Shown here piece by piece: positions 7,042-12,985 of a stretch of DNA of 20,683 bases. Source of the stretch: Roseiarcus sp037446355 (lineage in GTDB: Bacteria > Pseudomonadota > Alphaproteobacteria > Rhizobiales > Beijerinckiaceae). Below the pieces are notes generated by a model. That model ran no database searches, was not told the origin of the DNA, and saw only the letters and a list, made by a program, of their open reading frames with translations. The position numbers and the translations under genes were made by a program. Positions within the stretch are counted from its first letter, which is position 1, and each line of letters begins with the position of its first letter. The DNA is taken from assembly GCA_037446355.1 (NCBI GenBank), contig JBBIIT010000053.1, forward strand, positions 1 to 20,683, given 5' to 3'.

Positions 7042-7935
7042 ATGTCGCAGACCGCTCCCCTAGACCGTCAAGGCGCACCCGGCTGGCTGCAAGCCGCGCC
7101 GTTCGCATTGGTGTTTCTACTGTTCTTCGCGCTGCCGCTCGCGTTCGTGGTGATCGTCAGCTTCTGGGATTACAACGACTATCAGATGCTGCCGACGTTT
7201 ACGACACGCAGCTACGTCGAGAGTTTCGACGGCTGCCTGAACGATCTGCCCAATCTCTGCACGATGCTGAAAACCTATGCCTCGACGATCAAGTTTTGTC
7301 TGATCGTCTGGGCGCTGACCCTGTCGATCGGCTTCACCGTCGCTTACTTTCTCGCTTTTCACGTGCGCAGCGCGACGACGCAAATGGTGCTGTTTCTCGT
7401 CTGCACGATCCCGTTCTGGACCTCCAACGTCATCCGTATGATTTCCTGGATTCCGCTGCTTGGACGCAACGGCCTCGTCAATCACGCGCTGATCAGTCTG
7501 CATATCGTCGATGCGCCGGTCGAATGGCTGCTCTATTCGCAATTCTCGGTCGCGCTCGCCTTCGTGCATCTCTTCACGTTCTTTATGGTGGCGCCGATCT
7601 TCAACTCGATGATGCGCATCGACCGCCGCTTGATCGAGGCGGCCTATGATTCGGGCGCGAGCGGCTGGCAGATGCTTACCAACGTCATCCTGCCGCTTTC
7701 CAAGCCGGGCGTCGCCATCGGCTCGATCTTCGTCGTCACTATCGTAATGGGCGATTTCATCACCTTCGGTGTCATGGGCGGCGAACAGATCGCCTCGGCC
7801 GGCAAGGTGGTGGAGACGCGCCTCAACGCGCTGCAATTCCCGCCCGCCGCCGCCAACGCCGTGATCCTGCTCGGCGCGACGATGATCGTCATCTTGGTGC
7901 TGAATCGCATCGTCGACGTGCGCAAGGAACTGTGA
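7042..7935 (+). CDS. ABC transporter permease, PotB/PotH-like
   Basis: A 297-residue inner-membrane subunit, first of the permease pair. It has about six hydrophobic helices, starting with APFALVFLLFFALPLAFVVIVSFW. The cytoplasmic EAA loop that docks the ATPase is clear: EAAYDSGASGWQMLTNVILPLSKPG. ATG 7042 is chosen over ATG 6976 because the upstream 22 residues (PGPSPRPSPATREGGP) are a translated REP-like hairpin; AAGGG lies about 10 bases before 7042. The stop overlaps the next start as ATGA. The loop after helix 1 has two cysteines (DGCLNDLPNLCTM) that might form a periplasmic disulfide. The gap of 129 bases after the binding protein gene is the longest inside the operon. Confidence 0.93.
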   Translation: MSQTAPLDRQGAPGWLQAAPFALVFLLFFALPLAFVVIVSFWDYNDYQMLPTFTTRSYVESFDGCLNDLPNLCTMLKTYASTIKFCLIVWALTLSIGFTVAYFLAFHVRSATTQMVLFLVCTIPFWTSNVIRMISWIPLLGRNGLVNHALISLHIVDAPVEWLLYSQFSVALAFVHLFTFFMVAPIFNSMMRIDRRLIEAAYDSGASGWQMLTNVILPLSKPGVAIGSIFVVTIVMGDFITFGVMGGEQIASAGKVVETRLNALQFPPAAANAVILLGATMIVILVLNRIVDVRKEL

Positions 7936-8819
7936 TGAACGAGGGACGCTCGCCCGCCTTCTTTGCGCTCGCGGCCTTCTTCGGCCTGTTCGTTCTGTTT
8001 CTCTATGGGCCGATGATCGTCATTTTCATTCTGTCGTTCCAGGGTCCGAGCGGCGGGCTGACGTTTCCGATGAACGGCGTCTCGCTGCATTGGTTCGAAC
8101 GTCTCTGGCAGGGCGGCGGCATCGTCGACATATCCGGCGCTTTCGTGCGCTCGCTCGAACTCGGCCTTATTGTGATGGCGCTGACGGTCGCGCTTTCGCT
8201 CGGCGCCGGCCTCGCGTTTCGTAAACGCTTTCTTGGCGCGGACGCGCTGTTCTTTGTCGCGGTCGCCAGCCTGATCGTGCCCTCGATCGTCACCTCGCTC
8301 GGCATCGCGCTCGAGTTTCGCGTACTCGACGATGCTCTGAAGACCTATGGCCCGCCGTGGATCGCCGACAACCTGACGACGACGATGGGGATGTTCACCT
8401 CCGGCCTCGGCGCGCATCTGACCTGGACTCTGCCATTCGGCCTGCTCGTCATGTTCGCGATCTTCAATCGCTTCGATGGCCGCTATGAAGAAGCCGCGCG
8501 CGATCTCGGCGCGACGCCGTGGCAGACATTTCGCTATGTCGTTCTGCCGATCATCCTGCCCTCGGTGATCGGCGTTGGCCTGTTCGGTTTCACCCTGTCG
8601 TGGGACGAGATCGCGCGCTCCAGTCAGGCGATGGGCGAGCACAACACCTTGCCGATGGAACTGCAGGCGCTCACGACGACAGTGACGACGCCTGATATCT
8701 ACGCATTGGGCGCCTCGACCACCGCCGTCTCGTTCGCCGTCATCGCGCTCGCGCTGGCGACGATCGCGATCCTGCGCGCGCGGCAGGCGCAACACGGCTC
8801 GGACGCGGGCCAGGCCTGA
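7932..8819 (+). CDS. ABC transporter permease, PotC/PotI-like
   Basis: A 295-residue second permease, pairing with the preceding one to form the membrane channel. Its ATG overlaps the previous stop (ATGA, 7932-7935) and AAGGAA lies 6 bases upstream, so the two are translationally coupled. Hydrophobic helices are evident from residue 9 (FFALAAFFGLFVLFLYGPMIVIFILSF) onward. The EAA loop reads EAARDLGATPWQTFRYVVLPIILPS. A conserved SWDEIARSSQAMGEHNTLPM segment near the C-terminal helices is typical of PotC-like subunits. The racemase gene begins 1 base after the stop codon. Confidence 0.93.
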   Translation: MMNEGRSPAFFALAAFFGLFVLFLYGPMIVIFILSFQGPSGGLTFPMNGVSLHWFERLWQGGGIVDISGAFVRSLELGLIVMALTVALSLGAGLAFRKRFLGADALFFVAVASLIVPSIVTSLGIALEFRVLDDALKTYGPPWIADNLTTTMGMFTSGLGAHLTWTLPFGLLVMFAIFNRFDGRYEEAARDLGATPWQTFRYVVLPIILPSVIGVGLFGFTLSWDEIARSSQAMGEHNTLPMELQALTTTVTTPDIYALGASTTAVSFAVIALALATIAILRARQAQHGSDAGQA

Positions 8820-8820
8820 A

Positions 8821-9573
8821 ATGCGCATTCTCGTCATCAATCCCAACACTTCGGCCGGCATGACGACGCGCATCGGCGCGGCCGCGCGCGCGGCGGCGAA
8901 CGCGGGGACTGAGATCGTCGCCGCCAATCCGGCTCACGGTCCCGTCTCCATCGAGGGCTATTTCGACGAGGCCTTCGCCGCGCCGGGAATGTTGGAAGAG
9001 ATCGTCAAGCGTCCTGGCTTCGACGCCTATGTGATCGCCTGTTTCGACGACACCGGGCTTGAGGCCGCGCGTTGCGCGGTTGAGGCGCCCGTCATCGGCA
9101 TCGGCGAAGCCGCGTTTCATCTTGCCTCGTTGATCGCGCATCGCTTCGGCGTCGTGACGACGCTCGCGCGCTCGATCGCGCCGATCGAGGCCAATCTGAC
9201 GAAATACGGCCTTATCACGCGCTGCGCGCGCGTGCGCGCCTGCGAGGTCGCGGTGCTCGATCTCGAAAATCCCGCCTGCGGCGCGCGCGAAAAGCTGTCG
9301 GCCGAAATCGTCGCCGCCAAAGCGCGAGACGGCGCCGAGGCGATCGTGCTCGGCTGCGCCGGCATGGCCGATCTCGCCGCCTCGCTCGCCGCCGAACATG
9401 GGCTTCCCGTGGTGGACGGCGTCGCGGCGGCGGTGAAGCTCGCCGAGGCGCTGGTCGGCCTCGGCCTGCGCACCTCGAAGCTCGGTCCCTATGCGTCGCC
9501 TTCGCCCAAACGCTTCGACGGCGCCTTCGCGGCGATGGGCGCCGGTTTTGTCGGCGGGGCCAAAATCGGCTAG
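8821..9573 (+). CDS. Aspartate/glutamate/hydantoin racemase family enzyme
   Basis: A 250-residue cofactor-independent racemase of the Asp/Glu/hydantoin racemase family. The N-terminus MRILVINPNTS is the hallmark of the hydantoin/allantoin racemase branch. The two catalytic cysteines of the two-base mechanism are seen at Cys74 (VIACFDDTGL) and Cys179 (IVLGCAGMADL). Their spacing of 105 residues matches that recalled for Cys76 and Cys181 of rhizobial hydantoin racemase. Such enzymes invert the C5 centre of 5-substituted hydantoins or allantoin so that a stereospecific hydrolase can open the ring. The start follows the permease stop by one base, so it belongs to the operon and probably processes the imported ligand. 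No hydantoinase, carbamoylase or allantoinase is in the window. Other family activities (maleate isomerase, arylmalonate decarboxylase) are less likely given the sequence branch. Confidence 0.88.
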   Translation: MRILVINPNTSAGMTTRIGAAARAAANAGTEIVAANPAHGPVSIEGYFDEAFAAPGMLEEIVKRPGFDAYVIACFDDTGLEAARCAVEAPVIGIGEAAFHLASLIAHRFGVVTTLARSIAPIEANLTKYGLITRCARVRACEVAVLDLENPACGAREKLSAEIVAAKARDGAEAIVLGCAGMADLAASLAAEHGLPVVDGVAAAVKLAEALVGLGLRTSKLGPYASPSPKRFDGAFAAMGAGFVGGAKIG

Positions 9574-9605
9574 CTCTGAAGGCGCCGCAACCCTATGAGG
9601 CGCCC

Positions 9606-10022
9606 ATGACTGGCCATGTCGATCCGACCAAGGAGACGTTCGCGGCCTTCCGCGCCCTCGATCGGGTGGGGCCGATCCAGATGCTCAACCTGGTGCGCCT
9701 GCGCGAGCGCGCGGCCTATGCGGACGGGCGCTCGGCGAGCGGGGCGGAGGCCTACGCGGCCTACAGCCGCGAAAGCGGGCCCGTGTTTGCGCGCCTCGGC
9801 GGGCGGATCGTCTGGAGCGGCGCGTTCGAACTGACGTTGATCGGCCCGGCGGAGGAGCGTTGGGACCGCTGCTTCATCGCCGAATATCCCGACGTCGCCG
9901 CCTTCGTCGCCATGATCCGCGATCCCATCTATCGTGAGGCGGTCAGGCACCGGCAGGCCGCCGTCGAGGACTCCCGCCTGATAAGGCTCGCGCCGGGGGC
10001 GGCGGGGGCGGGGTTTGGGTGA
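9606..10022 (+). CDS. DUF1330 family protein
   Basis: A 138-residue small cytosolic protein with a dimeric ferredoxin-like alpha/beta fold typical of DUF1330. Evidence is the early PIQMLNLVRLRERAAY strand-helix, the central SGAEAYAAYSRESGPVFARLGGRIVWSG segment and the YPDVAAFVAMIRDPIYREAVRHRQAAVEDSRLI tail. GAGG lies 5 bases before ATG 9606. It follows the racemase by 32 bases on the same strand and ends just before a GC-rich hairpin, so it is probably the last gene of the ABC-racemase operon. The biochemical role of DUF1330 proteins is not established. Some sit beside catabolic enzymes, and the context suggests an accessory role with the racemase substrate. The C-terminal AGAAGAG run is low complexity. 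Confidence 0.85.
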   Translation: MTGHVDPTKETFAAFRALDRVGPIQMLNLVRLRERAAYADGRSASGAEAYAAYSRESGPVFARLGGRIVWSGAFELTLIGPAEERWDRCFIAEYPDVAAFVAMIRDPIYREAVRHRQAAVEDSRLIRLAPGAAGAGFG

Positions 10023-10039
10023 GGGGGGGCGGTTGCGTC

Positions 10040-10060
10040 GCCCGCCCGAGCGGGCTTCAA
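10040..10060 (+). terminator. Possible terminator after the ABC-racemase operon
   Basis: GCCCG (10040-10044) can pair with CGGGC (10051-10055) around CCCGAG, followed by TTCAATT. The stem is short and the T-tract is broken, but it lies 18 bases after the DUF1330 stop, where the operon should end. Confidence 0.3.
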
Positions 10061-10355
10061 TTCGGTCGATCCGTCATTCGCGCGCAGACCAGGGCGCAAG
10101 CGAGCCCGCAGGCGGGGGCATCGCGCGGTTCGACCGGGCGGACGGCTTCACGGTTCCGGCCGTTTCTTCTTTGGCCCGGTTCCGGGTTTTCGCGCGCCGT
10201 TGCTCGCCTTGCCCCTCGCATTGACACATCCCCCCCTCGCATGGGAAATCGTCAGATCGCTCGGATTGTCGACGAATCGTCGACGGCGGGCGCTTGTTCC
10301 GACTGCTGTTTCTTGAAGGCAAACCCGCCGTTTCAATCATTCGAGGAGATAAGCC
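10061..10355 (+). promoter_or_regulatory. Non-coding leader and promoter region of infC
   Basis: No convincing gene is seen in the 333 bases between DUF1330 and infC. Short open frames here are Arg/Pro/Ser-rich with no ribosome site. The region holds a TTGACA at 10221-10226 without a good -10 downstream, and a perfect inverted repeat GTCGACGAATCGTCGAC at 10268-10284 enclosing a GAATC (GANTC, CcrM-type) site. At its end is the infC ribosome site GAGGAG (10343-10348). A structured 5' leader would suit a translationally autoregulated gene, but this is inference. Confidence 0.45.
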
Positions 10356-10895
10356 ATTCGTCGTCCCATGAAGTCCAACGCGGCTCCGGAGAAAGGCGGG
10401 CCGCGCGTCAATCGCGACATCCGCGCCGTTCAAGTCCAACTCATTGACGCCGAAGGTCAGAACCATGGCGTCGTCAATCTGGCGGACGCCCAGAAGCTCG
10501 CCGAGGAGGCCGCGCTCGATCTCGTCGAGATCGTCCCTAACGCCAGTCCGCCGGTGTGCAAGATTCTCGATTTCGGCAAGTTCCGCTTTCTCGAGCAGAA
10601 GAAGTCTTCCGAGCAGCGCAAGCGCCAGAAGGTCGTCGAGATCAAGGAAATCAAGCTGCGTCCGGGCATCGACGACCACGATTACGAAGTAAAGATGAGA
10701 TCGGTGCGCCGCTTCTTCGAGGAGGGCGACAAGGTCAAGGTGACATTGCGCTTCCGCGGCCGCGAAATGGCGCATCAGGACATCGGCTATCGCCTGCTGC
10801 AACGCGTCAAGACCGAGACCGCGCCGATCGCCAAGGTCGAGGCCGAACCCTTGATGGAAGGGCGGCAGATGGTGATGGTGCTCGCGCCGAAGTAA
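10356..10895 (+). CDS. infC: Translation initiation factor IF-3, ATT start codon
   Basis: IF-3 binds the 30S subunit, prevents premature 50S joining and proofreads the start codon. The 179-residue product shows the N-domain (GPRVNRDIRAVQVQLIDAEGQNHG..., DLVEIVPNASPPVCKILDFGKFRF), a Lys/Arg-rich linker (EQKKSSEQRKRQK) and the C-domain (VEIKEIKLRPGIDDHDYEVKM..., VTLRFRGREMAHQDIGYRLL). An in-frame ATG exists at 10368, but the strong GAGGAG is 19 bases before it, too far. The same site is exactly 7 bases before ATT at 10356, giving the N-terminus MRRPMKSN, which fits alphaproteobacterial IF-3. Rare AUU starts are the known basis of IF-3 autoregulation, because IF-3 rejects non-canonical start codons. 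The usual partners rpmI and rplT do not follow. Confidence 0.96.
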   Translation: MRRPMKSNAAPEKGGPRVNRDIRAVQVQLIDAEGQNHGVVNLADAQKLAEEAALDLVEIVPNASPPVCKILDFGKFRFLEQKKSSEQRKRQKVVEIKEIKLRPGIDDHDYEVKMRSVRRFFEEGDKVKVTLRFRGREMAHQDIGYRLLQRVKTETAPIAKVEAEPLMEGRQMVMVLAPK

Positions 10896-10905
10896 ATTCG
10901 GCGCG
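10883..10905 (+). terminator. Perfect 9-bp hairpin overlapping the infC stop codon
   Basis: CGCGCCGAA (10883-10891) pairs fully with TTCGGCGCG (10897-10905) around the loop GTAAA, so the stop codon TAA at 10893-10895 sits in the loop. The stem is strong and GC-rich but is followed by CCCGGCAAG, not a T-tract. It could be a terminator stem, a 3'-end stabiliser or a structure affecting termination of translation. Confidence 0.45.
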
Positions 10906-11009
10906 CCCGGCAAGAATTCCGATGACGATCACATCCCCGCGAGATCAGGCGCGCGAGGACTAGGCGGGAAATGATCGTCACGATAAGGCGGGTATGAAGA
11001 GGTTCGCCC

Positions 11010-12239
11010 GTGACGCTCGCCCAGAAGATTGACGCTCCCGCCCCCGCTATGACCGCAGTCCGAGTTGGCGCGGCGCCGGCGACGGCGATCGGCGTGCTGT
11101 TCGCGGTCAGTGGCTCGCATATGCTCAACGACATGATGCAGTCGCTGGCGCCGGCGCTTTATCCGGTGTTTCGCGAGACGTATTCGCTGTCGTTCTTCGA
11201 GACCGGCCTCATCACCTTCACGTTCCAGGTCGTCGCTTCGCTCCTGCAACCCTTGATCGGCCTGTTCACCGACCGCAGGCCGATGCCTTACGCGCTGCCC
11301 TCGGCGATGGGCTTCACGGCTTTCGGTCTCGTGCTGCTGGCCTTCAGCGCCAATTATCCGATGCTGCTCGCCTCCGTGGCGACGATCGGCGTCGGCAGCG
11401 CGATCTTTCATCCCGAGGCGTCAAGGGTTTCGCGCGCGGCTTCGGGCGGGCGCTACGGCTTTGCGCAGAGCTTGTTCCAGGTCGGCGGCAATTTCGGCCA
11501 GTCGCTCGGGCCGCTGATGGCGGCGTTCATCGTTGTGCCCGGCGGCCAGCGCTCGGTGCTCGCCTTCACCGCTCTCGCCTTCACGGCGGTCGTGATTTTG
11601 ACGCGCGTCGCGCGCTGGCATATCGCCCACCGCGCCGCTCCGCGCGCCGCCGCGCCGCCGAGGGCGCCGAAGCTGGCGCGAGGCGTCGTCACGCGCTCGC
11701 TGGCGATCCTGGTGGTGCTGCTGTTTTCCAAGACCTTCTATCTCGCTTCGCTCAACAGCTATTACACGTTCTATCTGATCGACACGTTTCAGGTTTCGGT
11801 GCAGACCGCACAGGTGCTGTTGTTCGTGTTTCTCGGCGCCGTGGCGGCGGGCACGTTCATCGGCGGCCCGGTCGGCGACCGTATCGGGCGGCGCTATGTG
11901 ATCTGGGGCTCGATTCTGGGCGTGCTGCCGTTCACGTTGCTGCTGCCGCATCTCGGCCTTGTCGGTACGATCCTCGACAGCGTGGCGATCGGTCTCGTGC
12001 TGTCCTCGGCCTTTTCGGCGATGGTCGTCTACGCCCAGGAACTCGCGCCGGGCAATGTCGGCGCCGTCGCCGGGCTGTTCTTCGGGCTGTCGTTCGGCCT
12101 CGGCGGCATCGGCGCGGCGTTGCTCGGCCTGCTCGCCGACCGCGTCGGACTCCCCTTCGTCTATAACCTCTGCGGTTTCCTGCCCGCCATCGGTCTCCTG
12201 ACCTACTTCCTGCCCGACACACACGCGCGCCACGGCTGA
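11010..12239 (+). CDS. fsr: MFS exporter of the fosmidomycin-resistance (Fsr) type
   Basis: A 409-residue 12-helix major facilitator protein of the inner membrane. Its closest recalled relative is E. coli Fsr. Shared features include SHMLNDMMQSLAPALYPVF in helix 1, LQPLIGLFTDRRPMPYALPS in the first cytoplasmic loop (Fsr has LQPVVGYWTDKYPMPWSLP), GSAIFHPEASRVSRAASGGRYG and AQSLFQVGGNFGQSLGPL. The second-half loop carries GPVGDRIGRRYVIW, a standard MFS motif. Fsr exports fosmidomycin, an inhibitor of DXP reductoisomerase; the native substrate is unknown. GTG 11010 is chosen because AAGAGG lies 7 bases upstream; ATG 11049 is an alternative giving 396 residues. The gene is monocistronic or reads towards the TetR gene, which has its own promoter. 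Confidence 0.9.
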   Translation: MTLAQKIDAPAPAMTAVRVGAAPATAIGVLFAVSGSHMLNDMMQSLAPALYPVFRETYSLSFFETGLITFTFQVVASLLQPLIGLFTDRRPMPYALPSAMGFTAFGLVLLAFSANYPMLLASVATIGVGSAIFHPEASRVSRAASGGRYGFAQSLFQVGGNFGQSLGPLMAAFIVVPGGQRSVLAFTALAFTAVVILTRVARWHIAHRAAPRAAAPPRAPKLARGVVTRSLAILVVLLFSKTFYLASLNSYYTFYLIDTFQVSVQTAQVLLFVFLGAVAAGTFIGGPVGDRIGRRYVIWGSILGVLPFTLLLPHLGLVGTILDSVAIGLVLSSAFSAMVVYAQELAPGNVGAVAGLFFGLSFGLGGIGAALLGLLADRVGLPFVYNLCGFLPAIGLLTYFLPDTHARHG

Positions 12240-12258
12240 CGCCATAAGCTCGCCACAA

Positions 12259-12289
12259 TTGACAATGAGAATGAATATTCATTCTCATT
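12259..12289 (+). promoter_or_regulatory. Promoter with perfect 26-bp operator palindrome ahead of the efflux operon
   Basis: A consensus -35 TTGACA (12259-12264) is followed by a perfect dyad at 12264-12289 whose half-site is AATGAGAATGAAT and whose other half is its exact reverse complement. The dyad fills the spacer and the expected -10 position (12282-12287, TTCTCA), so a bound protein would block RNA polymerase. The AT-rich stretch stands out against the GC-rich surroundings. The first candidate is the TetR protein encoded immediately downstream (autorepression). The GAGAAT units also resemble Fur boxes, so iron control is a second possibility. Confidence 0.75.
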
Positions 12290-12303
12290 TTCTGCGCGGG
12301 ACG

Positions 12304-12984
12304 ATGGACGACGCCGCCTTTCGAGATCACGAAGCCGAAGCCGAGCGAACCGGCGCCGCGGGCCGCAAGCTGGCGGGGGACGCCGACCGGCGCGCGCGCA
12401 TCGTCGCGGCCGCCGAGCGTGCTTTCGTGCGCCATGGCTTCCACGCCACGACCATGCAGCATGTCGCCGAGGAGGCCGGCATGAGCGCGGGGAACCTCTA
12501 TCGCTACTTCCCGTCGAAGGAGGCGATCGTCGAGGGTCTTTGCGTGGTCGATCAGGGCGAACGCGCCCAGGTTTTTAGCGCGCTGGCCGGCCGGGCGGAC
12601 CTCATCCGCGCGATGTGCGAGACGTTGCGCACGCATCTTCTGGCCAAGCCGCCGGAAAAAGCGCGTATGATTATCGAGATATGGTCGGAGGCCAGCCGCA
12701 ACCCGCGCGTCGCCGCGATCACCCGCGCGGTCGACGCCGATGTGAAGGCGGGCCTGGCCAGCCTCATGCGCGCGGTCATGGCTAGCGGCGCGACGGCGCC
12801 TGCGTTCGATCCGGAATTCGCCGCGGGCGTAATGTTCACGGTGGTAGCCGGACTATTCAAACGCGTGGCGATCGAAACCGATTTCAAAGCCGACGCCGAG
12901 GCCGCGATGGCCGTCGGCGTCCTCAAGGCGCTATGCGCGGGCGCGCTGACGCCCGCGGACGATCTGGCGTGCCCGGAGACCTGA
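12304..12984 (+). CDS. TetR family regulator of the adjacent RND pump
   Basis: A 226-residue repressor-type protein. The N-terminal helix-turn-helix covers about residues 25-80: RRARIVAAAERAFVRHGFHATTMQHVAEEAGMSAGNLYRYFPSKEAIVEGL, which is close to the TetR consensus. The helical C-terminal half, about residues 85-215, is the ligand/dimer domain. Efflux regulators of this type release their operator when they bind pump substrates. ATG 12304 is preferred: the upstream TTG at 12259 is the promoter -35 and the 15 extra residues would be encoded by the operator palindrome. No strong ribosome site precedes ATG 12304 (only GCGGGA), and the predicted leader is only about 10 bases, so translation may be weak or nearly leaderless. 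The next gene starts 1 base after the stop. Confidence 0.93.
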   Translation: MDDAAFRDHEAEAERTGAAGRKLAGDADRRARIVAAAERAFVRHGFHATTMQHVAEEAGMSAGNLYRYFPSKEAIVEGLCVVDQGERAQVFSALAGRADLIRAMCETLRTHLLAKPPEKARMIIEIWSEASRNPRVAAITRAVDADVKAGLASLMRAVMASGATAPAFDPEFAAGVMFTVVAGLFKRVAIETDFKADAEAAMAVGVLKALCAGALTPADDLACPET

Positions 12985-12985
12985 C

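Noticed and set aside
7644..8927. Minus-strand frame of 427 codons opposite the second permease gene
   Set aside because: Antisense shadow of the permease and racemase start; charged low-complexity composition and no recognisable motif.
10221..10249. TTGACA with a following -10 as a sigma-70 promoter for infC
   Set aside because: The spacer is a C-run and the -10 positions (GGAAAT or neighbours) do not resemble TATAAT, so it was not listed as a promoter of its own.
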